From Ampullaceana balthica (taxonomy: Eukaryota > Mollusca > Gastropoda > Lymnaeidae): a stretch of 64,000 nt of DNA. How positions within the stretch are numbered: position 1 is the stretch's first letter; every line of letters begins with the position of its first letter. The notes beneath the pieces were generated by a model. It had not been told where the DNA came from. It ran no database searches and worked only from the letters and a program-made list of their open reading frames with translations. Shown here one piece after another: positions 13,301 to 22,740 of this stretch. The DNA lies in assembly GCA_944989445.1 (NCBI GenBank), contig CALYLW010000731.1:62001-126000 (forward strand), given 5' to 3'. The position numbers and the translations under genes are program-made.

Positions 13301-16300
13301 TTTTCGACTCCAGAGCTCTACGTCTGATATGAAGGTCATATTCAATTATACGGGACCTAATAAATCACAATCCTCATATTTAATAACAACTGTGCCACCA
13401 GAAGAACCCATCACCTACATCCAGGTCTTTGGCGGAGATACTCAGTTCATTCTTACATTATGTGAAGTGCAAGCTTTTGGAGGTTGGTGATTTGATTTTT
13501 AAATGAAAAAAAATGTAAATTAGGTTCTAATTCCGGTAGAAATAGATTTAAGGTATCAAAAATGTATGAAATGTATTTTTTTTAAATTTTGAAATTTGGA
13601 GTTTACAAAAAAAAATACTAGACAATTGTATTGTCTAATCATCTAAATGGCTGGTAAATAAAAACACGTTTTTAAACTTATTTCATATTACAACTATAGA
13701 TTTGAAGTTAAATAATTAAATCGCGTTATTGAATACACATATGTTTTAAAAAACAACATATTGTCTTTGACATAGAAACAAAGTGAAGCTTGCATAAATA
13801 TAGTAATTTAATTAAACGACTGAAACTGTACTTATGTTATAAAGCAAAATGTTATCAAGCAAATATTGTAAGATGATTTGTCTAATTTATTTAATCAATT
13901 ATGTTTATATAAGTCGCTTAAAATTGACATACACGTATACAAGGAAAAGACATTTTTCATTACGAAATACATTTATATTCATCTGTCAAATAACGTGCAC
14001 ATTCCGAAAAGCTTGAGATTAACCTTTCGGCTTAATGTTTGGCAACCTACTGCATCCGCAGCGTAACGCCATGGACCATTGTCAGAGCGTATGACTCTCC
14101 ACTGGTAATCTAATAAATATAATACCAGTGGAATGGCGTCCAAGCATTGATTTTAAGACTGTTATTTATTCCATGAAAAATTCTCATTACAATTCCTCCC
14201 CTACTCCCAGAAAGAAGCTGTCTCAAGGCGATAAACCCCGAAAGGTCCACCCCTATCATTGAGTTATCTAAACACCAAGAACATGTTCGGAGCTGATTTA
14301 CATGTAAATTTACATTAAAAAGGGGGTGTTTTGCATTGTTGTATATGGGAAGGGGTACCTCTGGTTGTAGGGCAATCGTAAACCTCTTGGGGTAGTTCCC
14401 CACCTTGGTCCCCATCATGAGAATGGGCTCCGTCGATTACGACGCACAAACAACACAACACATCAATAAAGGAGCTTTCCATACTACTACCCGCTACTTC
14501 TTCTGTGCCATATTACAAACCCTTCAGGTGTATGTTTTATAAGCGCAGATGTGGTGATCTTCAATGGCCCTTTATAAAAGAATGTCACTGATGAGTTGGT
14601 CTAGCTAATTGTGACCCTTCCGGATGATGGCTCAGTATTGACGACTTGACTGATTTCCGAGGTACACACATGCTAACCCCCCCCTCCCCACGGAAATTTA
14701 TTTTCTTACTTATTAGTATGTACAATTATATAGCTTGTTATCCCAGCCACCACTTGGGCTCACAGAATTTTGCCAATCTTTCCAAACATACATAACATTA
14801 TGTACAAATGTCCATCATAGAGTGGTAGTTGGATGGAGTGACATCTGTGCACCTCACCCCATTTATCGAGTACAAGTTCTTCAGGAAAATACATGTCTGA
14901 GGGCATATTTGTTATCTATTTACAAACAGTGTTACATTTGTAATGATAAAATTCGTTGTTATTTTATAAATAATCTTTCACAGATTCCTCGTGTTCTGGC
15001 AATACGTTTGGACTTGATTGTAACAGATCGTGTAATTGTGAAGACAGAAAGGAGAAGTGTTTTGTTGCCACTGGTAGCTGTGTCTCGGGTTGTGCATCTG
15101 GATTTCATGGGGAAGCTTGCAACGATGGTAATAAAAACTTACTTAACGATTAATAAAAGAAACAAGTTATAGAAGTTTTCACTAATAAAAAGTAGTGCAG
15201 TGGAACATCATGATACGAAATTGATCTGTTCTTTAAAATCTTTAAAATATCAATGATTCCGGGTAGAAAAAAATCAGCAAATTTTCAAAATATAACATTT
15301 TATTAATCCTCAACTCTGAAGAGCCCTTGAACATGATATAGACTAAGCAATATAGCTTTATTGCTGATAAAGAGTCCTTTTAGTAATCGCAGGTCAGGGA
15401 TTTTAAATAACTTGACAATTTTTATATTTCCTGTAAAATATTGTTAGTTGATTGTATTACGTGTCAAAGAAAATTATTAGAAAATGTCAGGGAATTATAA
15501 TTTACTCATTTTTATTTTATCGAATGACAATGTAAAACTATTATATTCCACTTTTGTTGCTTTCTGGAAATCTTACTCGCGTCTGTGGGGCAGAACACCA
15601 GCTTTTACCAATAGGACATATATGTCGCTATTGTATGGATATGGAAGCATAAAATGTCAGATCAAAAACTAAATAACTAGTAAAATGAACTGATTGATAT
15701 AAATAAAAACTACTAAGAGCTTTTTATTTATTCAGGTATTAGCATCTGAAATGCATATTACGTATATAAAATGTCTGCTTCATCGGAAAGCGAGAATTTG
15801 TATAAATATTAATTTAAAACATTTAGAAATAGGCGAATGGACTTACGGACAGAGCAGATTAAATAAAAGTATTAAGAGTTGAATACATAGTCATAAGAAT
15901 TCACTATTCCTATCTTATATTTTTAAAATATGCCTGAATAAATTACTCTTAAATCCTTAAATTTGTCGATTCTTAGAAGGCAAGAGTTTGTATTTTATAA
16001 AAGCTAGTGGATAAAAAAAATCAGAAAATAACAAGCATTATTGTTAAATTATAATTTAAGCTATATTTAAGACAACATTTACATGTTACATTTGTGGAAA
16101 CATTTTTACACCCCCTACGTTTACAAAATCAACTCTACATCTGATTTCCACCCCCCCCCCACCTTTTCTTGTATTTGTTTTCAGAATGTCCATTCAATAA
16201 ATGGGGTATCGACTGTTTACAGTCGTGTAACTGTCAATGCCCTAATGACACGTGTCATCCTGTGACTGGTTCCTGTAAGCTTAGCTGTTATCCATGGTGC

Positions 16301-19300
16301 CATGAACTCGATTGCTCACAAAGTAAGACTTAACTCGCTTTGATACCAGACTTAAATAATAAAAAAAAATTAAATATAATGAAGAACTATGATTTATTTA
16401 TATTAGTAGTTCGACACATCTATACTATATATCGCATCCTTCCATCTCGAGAGACGATGGTGCATCACCGTTGGGTTGGGTTGCATTTCCTCGTGTGACT
16501 GAGCAGTCCTATCCTTGAGTGACAGTCTTTTACATCTATACTGCATTTTTGCCAAAATTAATAAACTCGTCCATAAACTTTCACATACCCCCCAAAACAT
16601 TGGTGAATATTTAAGAATGAATTAATTACATGATGTTACATCCAACACATGCTTTGTGTCATGAGGTAAGGTGATATCTTCGCACACGCCAAAGCTTAAT
16701 TGCTTTTTTGACTATATAAAAAAAAGAAAAATTCAGATACTACGGTGGCCAATGCGATTCAATTCCTAATCCAATAAATGGATTTGAACGAAAGAAAATC
16801 GTTATTTCCTCACTCACTGTTATGACACAAGACAGTATTACTCACGTCAGAGAAGACGCTGGACAGCAATGCACGTATTTAAGAACAATATCGATTTAAT
16901 TACAACCTCGGGTCACCATTAGATTCCTTATAGTGGGGACTATGTGTATATTTTCCAGCAGATAGCAAAAACGGAAAATTTTAACAACATACTACAAACG
17001 ACATAATATGGAAAATAGAGAAGTTTTCATCAAAAAGCGACATATATTCAGTAGCCTAGAAAAAAACTGTTTTGTTTCTGTTGCAAGTTTTTTGGCAACT
17101 CTTTGTCTGCCCTAGGATCTCAGTGATTTTTTATTGGAACAATGCCAGTGTGAGACTCTCTGATCATTAGATATCAAAGGGACATATGACATCTACTTTG
17201 AAATAGTTTGAGCTGGAAAAAAGGCTAACAAAAAAATGCACAGCAGACAACGACAAAAACTAAGAAAACGTGAAAATGGCTCGTTATCATAGTGTATTTA
17301 GACGTCTCATGGCCATTGTCCAATTTCGTGCTGGGCACAACATGGCTTTGCGTAGAACAGTCAATAAACTACATCAGGCATACAATGGAATCTTTTTGGG
17401 TGTGGTTGAAATTCTGTGTATATTTCATCTGGTTTTGCAGGAATATATACGAAGAACACAAACTGATGAAATTCATGATCACTACTTGGGAAAGCTAATT
17501 CAAAACGAGCTCATTTCGTTATTGGGAAATACGTTAAGAAATATTATTGTAGAAAGATTAAATTCAGCTAAATACTTTTCAGTAATCCTTGATGTCTTAC
17601 TATTGGAACTGACAAAATTGGACTTAGATGTTTCTGATACCCGCGGTCTAGGTTACGAAAACGGTGCGAACATAAAGGGGCATAATTCAAGCTTCCGAGC
17701 GTGTCTTTTAAATTAAATACCTGGGGTATTTTTACCTCTTGTACTTGTCATTGTTACCACTTGCTGCTATCGGATATGGAAAAAACATGTCCTGATGGAA
17801 TGACGATTTTGGGTATAATTCAACTAATCTAGTTTTATTATCTGCATTACAAAGCGATGGGCTATTCTTTCCTGGCATTTTCCAAACCTTTCGGTGAAAC
17901 CACTTTGTAAAACAAGATGGGAAAGCCATGTGAATGTACAGGTAGTGTGATATGACATACGGCAATATTTATGAGTCAATTTCCACCGAGTACCGAGTCC
18001 GAGTATTTGGATGTACTATTTGCCGGATCCGGATACGAAACGAGTAGTAGCTGCGACTTAGGAGAGTACCATTGTTAATTATTTAATTTTGACGCAATGT
18101 AAATTTATTATGTTGTCGTAAATCTACAGAGATTAGTATATATAAAATAGAAAACAGTAATTTTAACACCAGTACTGCAATGGAAAATTACTAGGCACCG
18201 TTACAAAATTACAATTATTTTAATAATAAAATTATTTTAATAATTTTTTTACTATGTTTATACTGTGGCGTCTATATTTTCACATATTTGCCGGAAACAC
18301 AAACGTTACGCCACCTGTGGAATGTTGATAAAGTTAATGTTTTCCGACAGTAAGTGGCATATATCTCTACAACCATTGCAGTCGGACGGAAGTATATTAG
18401 TATAATGGCCATCTTTTGAAAGAAAGTTAGACTATGCGTGACCCAGTAACAACTGGTTACGCAACCTGCGGAATGCTACTGAAATTATCTTGTCTTCTTT
18501 GCTAGCTGTTCAGTATTTATTGAATTCCATTTTCTTAATTTTTATTTTTTATTTTTTTTATTTTTTAGCTATTTGCTTGTGTAATATTTGGCGAGGCGAA
18601 TACTTCCGGATATTACCGAAAATCGTAATATTCGGCCGAGGCGAATGTCCGAGGCAATTTCCTGTTATGCCCTAATATGAAGTTGTACATAACTATGGTA
18701 CACTTTTCGAAGTTTCATTGCAAAATAATGATCCAAAAGCTCGAAGTGAAGCACAGTCATTGTGCAAACAACTAATGAACTTCAATTTCCTTGAATCAAT
18801 TGTTTTTTGTACGAAATATTGTTCCAATATAATTACATCAGCAAATAATTTTTTAAAAATATTTCAGTCGATCTAGCAACTACAGTTTACAGCAGGGAAC
18901 ATAATTGCAAAAGGTTGAAATTTTACAGAAATGGTGGTTTTGAAACACCAATTGCAAAGTAAATTGACATGGGCTTAGAAGTTAAAGATGTGGTGATCTT
19001 CAATGGCCCTTTTTAAAAGAGATGAGAGTGCGAAAAAGAAAAAAAATCCAAATGAATGGGAAGATAACGGATTTGTAGATGCGCAAGAAAAAATTCGCAA
19101 ATAATTTTTTTAATCAGATTATTGATATGGCAATCTTGTCGATAGGCAGTCGCTTTGAACAACAACGAAGCATCATGACTAGTTTGGATTTCTTTATAAA
19201 TTTCATCAATTACTTTTTTTCTTTATGATCTACTTAATTACATTACGGATTTCGAGAAAACGCCACAGGATGCGAAAGTAATGATCTTCATGGTTTCATG

Positions 19301-22300
19301 CTGGCAGAAGAGTTCCATAATTCCTGCAGTCACATACAAGTGTCCTGTTAAGATTTTTCAGTTTCTTTCAGTAAACAAGCGTTTAGGTGACTTTCCTAAA
19401 ACGCACATTGCACTTCGAATATTTGTAACTATTCCTGTTACTGTGGCTTTCGGAGAAAAAAACTTTTCGAAACAAATACTTATTAAAACATATATGCGAG
19501 CACTAGCGATTACAAATCTGATCAGTAACTTAGTTATTTTGTCAATTGACAATAATTTTGCTCATAGTCTTGACAATAATGAACTTATTTTAGATTTTAC
19601 CGCCGACGAAGCTCGCAAGATTGCCTTGTAAGTTGTAAAAACAAGGCGAAAGTAGAAGATACAACCAAACCAACTCTAGCGTACATAGTTATTTATTTTT
19701 ATTAATGATCACAAAACAAAACATTTCAATTATTAATATATTTTTTTGAGTTTTAGGATCGTCAATTAAATGGATAAAACTGTTGTTATAGATGTGTCAA
19801 TGTTGTTGTAGAGTTCAAATTTAAGTAATTAAAATGTTTATTACCCATTATTTTAATACATGTAGAAATGCAAATTTTTTTGCATGGGTCTTGCTGCTCG
19901 GGACCTGGACCCCGCGAATCGTTTGCTGCCTTGGGCCCCGCATACTCTAGAGCCGGTGCTGCAAATTGAATCCTACCCCATACAGAGTCTCTCTCCGGAG
20001 GATCTATTTTAAAATAAATCCTCTGGGGGAGAAAATATTTTCCTCCAAATTAAAATAAATTCACCCATACCCTGTAAAATACTGTCTCCCCCATAATAAA
20101 ACCACCCCATCACACTTTCGATATAAAACAAAGATATCAATCAAAAACAAAAGAATAACAAAAACTTAGTATTGTATTATTGTATATTAACACATGTTTA
20201 TTGTAACATTATTTATGTTAGTGGCGTAGATATAGAGATATGTGAGGGGTTGATGATTACCATACCGTCTGACATTTCTCAGGGACGTGAAATAATTAAA
20301 AAAATTGTTTAATTACACAGGGAGGTTTAGGTGTATAACGACAATTGTTTTGTTTCATAAAGCAAGGATTACGTCTTTAAAGGCCTGGGTTTGTGTTGTA
20401 ATTACAAACGGCAAAGTCACACAAACATCGAATGTTCAGACGTCCAGAAAGTTTCTTACTACTAGAGAGTAGGCCTACTAGTTCAACTGAATCAGTTTTA
20501 AAATGAGAAATCAACTGTTGAAGTCAGGGGAAATTAATTTTTTTAAAACAAAAATGTATTTAAATTTAAAAACACTTAAATGATGTGTTTGAAAATCAAT
20601 GCAGCTCCGTGTGGTTACATAAAATTTAGAAGGTTGCTTCAAAAATCATGACCAACTTTTCTGCGTATACTTGAAAACCTCATCTTATACGTGTGTATGC
20701 TAATTATGACGAATCCTTGCGTTTTCCTGGCGCATTTCATCGATAAACAAACCCACCTCTGAGCTTCACTTTCATCCAGGCAGACTCTTAAATATCGTAA
20801 TGTCATTTACTTAATGTCTAACTAATTCGGTGACATACCTATGTCGGATTCACAAACTAACTAAGCGCCTCACCTCACTCCAGCTATCCACAGTACTTTG
20901 ATCTGGGCCATACAATGAAATTTAACCTATCGGGTGACATCAACCCTAGCTACGACACTGATTGTTTTACACGTGTGACCTTTTTTTAAAGTTTAAGTTT
21001 CGGCCTGTGTTGTGTGTTCTGAGACGGCTACTATAAATTAACCCCATATTAAGGCTCTTTTAATATATTTTAAAAGGCGACTTTACATTTTTTTTTATAA
21101 ACTTACGATTCTTGGCTACTTGTATTCGTTAAATTTTCAATCGTAAATTTTGTAAACGTTACCGGTAAAAGATGGTTATCATTAATCATATTTTTAAAAA
21201 AGTATTATTAAGCATACCATAGATTTTCAATCATTCATCATTGAATGAATTGACTTGGTTGATTTCTCAAAATACAATGAATAAAACACAATGCTTTTTA
21301 TAACATTATATGAACAGTAAAAAACATTTGGTATAGGATATTTTACCGACAGTAGTCACATTGATAACAATGTTATCGAATCTTTTCTGTGTGTTTCACA
21401 GGTATGTTAACTGACGATCTGCTTAAAGGTATCGGTATTGGTGTTGGTGGATCCATAGGTTTGGTCATCTTTATAGCAAGCGCTGTTTTAATATTCAGAG
21501 CGCATCGATATTGGCAGAGAAAAGTCTTCGAAGACTACCATCATCCCAGCGGAACACAACAATCGGGTAAACAGAGATTGTCCTAGATCATTATCAGAAA
21601 AAAACATTTTCCTTTGATTTATGTGGTAATCAATTATACATTATCCATGGCATAAATAATATAAAAGCCCAAGTGGCTCACTCATTGGATGTGGAACGCT
21701 GATGATGTACAACAGTCTATAGCAGTTTTAAAAAATCGTGTGGTGATTAGCGCTGTAAAAATATTTAATATGACGTCATTGGTTGATCTTATATTTAACA
21801 CAAGGTGTGCATCAAAAGGTGTGCAAATTAATTACAAATTAAAGACGCGCTGTAAAAAATATATTATATGACGTCATTGCTTTAGCTTATATCTTAATTT
21901 TGGAAAAAGGGAACGATGTAAAAATAGGATTTGATGATTTATAATTATAAAATACTTTGTGTACATTTCAGGAAGTTTAATATTTCGTATTTATCAAACA
22001 AGGATAAGTTACTTGGGGTTTTGACAAAAAAAGTGGCGTACTTTATGGACGGCCCCTATAAAAATACTTTGTGAACATTTCAGCAAGTTTAATTTTTGCT
22101 TATGAATAAGGTGGGCGCCGTAGGCGCCCTAAAAGAAGTGGGCGCCGAAGGCGCCACGGCGCCCCGGAACAATCTAGTATATCTATAATAATTTAGTAGA
22201 ACTGCAATGTATTATATTTCTTTGACACTAAGATCTACACTTCCGCTCAGCAAAGTCTAGAGTTAAACTTTTAAAAAAATGTCTAAGACATTTAGACTAC

Positions 22301-22740
22301 AAAACCTCTTCAACTATAATCTGTTTTGATATTCCAAACTTAATGTGTATTATCTTTCTAAAAATCTTTTTTTTAAACTACATATGTTCCATTTTTTTCT
22401 ATCATTTCTAAAATAATCTTTTTATAAACAAATCGACGTGTAGTACTTTCTTTAAGAGATTATTTAATTAGTGTGTATTGTTTAAGCATACAACAGAGAA
22501 AGTCACCACACTTTGTAAAGTAGTTTTTGCTTTTTCAAAACGGGGTATTTAATTTTTAAATTAGGATTTATCTCTTTCTGACAGTGTCTATCTTGTGACT
22601 GAAGTCTATTAATTAAAAATTACTGTTACCTCTTGTTCATTTCTTTACCAGATCACCCATACGAGCTACCAGTTTTAGAAAGATCGGCGCCTGCTAATGT
22701 GAAACGGGAAGAAAAGATTTATGGAAATATTAAAAGCTGA
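458..22740 (+). CDS. Gene 1: EGF / F5/8C (fucolectin-like) type I membrane protein, 10 exons
   Basis: The coding exons are 458-521, 993-1127, 2396-2563, 8809-9012, 9215-9427, 13273-13482, 14984-15127, 16185-16322, 21402-21566 and 22652-22740. Together they make 1530 nt, that is 509 residues plus a TGA stop. All nine introns are GT-AG and all are phase 1, as expected for shuffled extracellular modules. Domain order: signal peptide (1-20), EGF-like with 8 Cys (22-67), galactose-binding-like (about 67-190), F5/8C/fucolectin-like (191-332), two EGF-like repeats (332-380, 380-426), transmembrane helix (435-457), cytoplasmic tail (458-509). The G-W-F-G-x-x-C-Q-Y EGF signature joined to F5/8C-like domains is a combination I associate with molluscan membrane receptors. 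The ligand is unknown; recognition of sugars or cell surfaces is inferred from the fold. The tail has no kinase or phosphatase domain, only tyrosine motifs. The architecture is well supported; exact splice sites are predicted. Confidence 0.85.
993..1127 (+). CDS. Gene 1 exon 2: EGF-like repeat with G-W-F-G signature
   Basis: A phase 1-1 exon of 45 codons, flanked by a tttcag acceptor and a C|gtaagt donor. It encodes eight cysteines with laminin-EGF-like spacing and two copies of the G-W-F-G-x-x-C-Q-Y motif (GWFGSKCQY and GWFGPLCQY). Such repeats form small disulfide-bonded spacers in extracellular proteins. Confidence 0.88.
1179..1214. repeat. Perfect 15-bp inverted repeat (hairpin)
   Basis: AGCCAAGGAGGTTTG at 1179-1193 and its exact complement at 1200-1214 enclose a 6-nt loop. 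It lies in intron 2 of gene 1, about 50 bp past the donor of exon 2. It may be a recent short duplication or a folded element in the pre-mRNA; no family is recognised. Confidence 0.85.
2396..2563 (+). CDS. Gene 1 exon 3: first half of a galactose-binding-like domain
   Basis: A phase 1-1 exon of 56 codons; the acceptor is gatctag|AAAAC and the donor GAG|gtaagt. It continues directly from CQY into Q-N-L-L-D-L-S-N-V-N-I-S, with several N-glycosylation sequons (NIS, NSS, NST). The C-terminal part, EFQEHYFLTWIRLIVKE, resembles the strand that follows the Cys-containing region in F5/8C-like folds. It pairs with the next exon to make one domain. Confidence 0.8.
3625..4245 (+). pseudogene. KRBA2-like integrase relic (broken retroelement or derived gene)
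   Basis: Reading across frames gives a DDE integrase core of the kind found in KRAB-A-domain-2-like proteins: first Asp in C-Q-V-D-L-I-D, second in L-Q-S-D-N-S-R-E-F, and the Glu in V-E-K-A-N-Q-D-I. The frame shifts near 3800-3828, an in-frame TAA lies at 3987 and another stop falls near 4141, so it cannot make a protein. It sits in gene 1 intron 3. The class is recognised from memory of the motifs; the stops are seen directly. Confidence 0.72.
4400..4755 (+). repeat. Copy of the window's main interspersed repeat (degraded)
   Basis: Shares the blocks 'gataaactaaaaat', 'ttaattacggtac' followed by a gatcga-like stretch, and the end 'gttaatat', with copies at about 12360-12815, 47.1-48.1, 50.04-51.65 and 62.0-64.0 kb. 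No coding content. Family unnamed. Confidence 0.6.
5245..5266. repeat. TA microsatellite
   Basis: Short (TA)n tract inside gene 1 intron 3, at the edge of a repeat that recurs near 8.33-8.68 kb. Confidence 0.9.
5913..8005. repeat. Tandem duplications of an AT-rich repeat
   Basis: The block starting tatgacttgtca occurs at 5913, 6181 and 7137. The last two copies extend for most of their length (shared segments include the stretch with 'gcaaagattt', 'tctaagacgcattaaaat' and 'cttcacacatta'), which gives a tandem unit of about 955 bp preceded by a partial unit of about 268 bp. Non-coding; intron 3 of gene 1. Confidence 0.75.
8312..8375. repeat. TA microsatellite
   Basis: Nearly pure TA tract with one TT interruption, in gene 1 intron 3. 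The sequence after it resembles that after the tract at 5245 (shared 'gtgtatta' and 'gacggaa' blocks). Confidence 0.9.
8809..9012 (+). CDS. Gene 1 exon 4: second half of the galactose-binding-like domain
   Basis: A phase 1-1 exon of 68 codons after an attacag acceptor; the donor is GGAG|gtaaca. It contains two cysteines (NKCVN and VVCDL) and a strand-rich end, DISAIQISGG, typical of the last strands of a jelly-roll domain before a linked module. The intron before it is 6.2 kb and full of repeats. Confidence 0.82.
9215..9427 (+). CDS. Gene 1 exon 5: N-terminal half of F5/8C/fucolectin-like domain
   Basis: A phase 1-1 exon of 71 codons with acceptor cttcag|GACG and donor ACA|gtaagg. It shows the FTP/F5/8C start N-V-A-L-R-Q-F-A-Q-Q-S-S, then A-S-T-A-V-D-G-N-T (the conserved AVDGN turn), then the strand W-N-L-T-L-A-Q-P-Q-V-V-H-R-Y-I-L-Y-N. 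The frame stays open for about 16 codons past the donor and still looks domain-like; see the findings. Confidence 0.85.
9519..10341 (+). mobile_element. hAT element with BED zinc-finger remnant
   Basis: Begins TAGGGCTG and ends CAGCCCTA. The inner ends are also complementary and rich in ATCGATTAAT, like hAT elements of several animals. The 8-bp flanks are both ATATATAT, which fits hAT target duplication but is uninformative inside a TA tract. At about 10017-10160 a + frame reads a BED-type finger: V-Y-C-V-H-C-H-K-Q-F-S, then S-L-T-Y-H-L-H-H. The catalytic part is missing, so it is non-autonomous. Confidence 0.8.
9797..9973. mobile_element. Nested 177-bp hAT-like MITE with exact 8-bp TSD
   Basis: Terminal inverted repeats CAGAGCCGTCT and AGACGGCTCTG bound a GC-richer insert within the BED-finger hAT. 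The flanks are CTGACAGC at 9789-9796 and CTGACAGC at 9974-9981, an exact 8-bp target-site duplication as hAT elements make. Confidence 0.88.
11030..11370. other. GC-rich island of unknown nature
   Basis: About 340 bp of clearly higher GC than the AT-rich intron around it (gene 1 intron 5). Neither strand gives a convincing protein and I recognise no RNA gene. It is probably a transposon or retroposon fragment. Confidence 0.4.
12360..12815 (+). repeat. Copy of the main interspersed repeat (degraded)
   Basis: Contains 'ttaattacggtacatgcgat', 'aaatttcagctcg', 'gaagtgggtta' and the end 'gttaatataaaggattta' seen in the copies near 47.6 and 48.1 kb. Intron 5 of gene 1. Confidence 0.65.
13273..13482 (+). 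CDS. Gene 1 exon 6: C-terminal half of F5/8C/fucolectin-like domain
   Basis: A phase 1-1 exon of 70 codons with acceptor ttatag|GAAAAG and donor GGAG|gttggt (a weaker donor). Joined to exon 5 it reads Y-I-L-Y-N-R-K-G-Q-E-R-R-L-R-N-F-R-L-Q, the usual F5/8C continuation. It ends in T-L-C-E-V-Q-A-F-G-G, the conserved last strand (LCEVxVxG) of the fold. Sequons at NYT and NKS. Confidence 0.85.
14040..14650. other. Repeat-like, GC-richer stretch in gene 1 intron 6
   Basis: Contains a short inverted pair (CCACTGGTA near 14099 and TACCAGTGG near 14123) and, at 14549-14583, a block of about 34 bp that recurs almost exactly at 18986-19020. No coding exon is supported. Confidence 0.4.
14984..15127 (+). 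CDS. Gene 1 exon 7: EGF-like repeat
   Basis: A phase 1-1 exon of 48 codons; acceptor ttcacag|ATTCC and donor GATG|gtaata. Eight cysteines in EGF-like spacing, ending S-G-F-H-G-E-A-C-N-D, the usual G-x-x-G-x-x-C close. Juxtamembrane stalk region of the protein. Confidence 0.85.
16185..16322 (+). CDS. Gene 1 exon 8: divergent Cys-rich EGF-like repeat
   Basis: A phase 1-1 exon of 46 codons after a C-rich tract and tttcag acceptor; donor CAAA|gtaaga. It begins C-P-F-N-K-W-G-I-D-C and has ten cysteines. The end, PWCHELDCSQ, replaces the usual glycine-aromatic close with a proline and an extra cysteine, so it is a diverged repeat next to the membrane. Confidence 0.82.
16420..16560. repeat. Possible SINE-like fragment
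   Basis: A GC-richer segment with the hairpin CCATCTCGAGAGACGATGG at about 16441-16459, directly after exon 8 in intron 8 of gene 1. A retroposon origin is suspected; no tRNA boxes are clear. Confidence 0.35.
17270..19640 (+). pseudogene. ZMYM1-like hAT transposase relic
   Basis: Separate + frames read like a hAT transposase of the ZMYM1 type. At 17440-17700: E-I-H-D-H-Y-L-G-K-L-I-Q-N-E-L-I, then A-K-Y-F-S-V-I-L-D, then D-V-S-D-T-R-G. At about 18730: S-E-A-Q-S-L. At 19400-19560 the C-terminal dimerisation region: I-A-L-R-I-F-V-T-I-P-V-T-V-A, then G-E-K-N-F-S-K. Frameshifts, stops and an insert near 17.96-18.7 kb break it. It lies in gene 1 intron 8. Confidence 0.72.
17960..18690. mobile_element. 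Probable insertion within the hAT relic
   Basis: Sequence with 'ccggatccgga' near one end and repeated 'gaggcgaat' blocks near 18590-18650 separates transposase segments that should be adjacent. The end near 18675 reads TAGGGCATAACAGGAAATTG on the other strand, a hAT-like terminus. The left end is not resolved. Confidence 0.4.
21402..21566 (+). CDS. Gene 1 exon 9: transmembrane helix
   Basis: A phase 1-1 exon of 55 codons; acceptor tttcacag|GTATG and donor TCGG|gtaaac. It encodes an acidic lead (LTDDLLK), a glycine-rich 23-residue helix (core VGGSIGLVIFIASAVLIF), then a basic stop-transfer R-A-H-R-Y-W-Q-R-K. This gives type I topology with the EGF/F5/8C part outside. Confidence 0.88.
22010..22180. 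repeat. Repeat ends with GGCGCC palindromes
   Basis: In gene 1 intron 9. It contains 'gtggcgtactttatggacgg', like the end of the MITE at 41467-41747, then clustered GGCGCC/GGCGCCG palindromes that recur at 45.23-46.2 kb. Confidence 0.5.
22652..22740 (+). CDS. Gene 1 exon 10: cytoplasmic tail and stop
   Basis: The last coding exon follows tttaccag and runs 28 codons to TGA at 22738. The tail has two tyrosines: H-P-Y-E-L-P and, five residues before the end, I-Y-G-N-I-K-S. Y-x-N is the consensus for Grb2-type SH2 binding when phosphorylated; that use here is inferred. No polyadenylation site was assigned with confidence. Confidence 0.8.
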
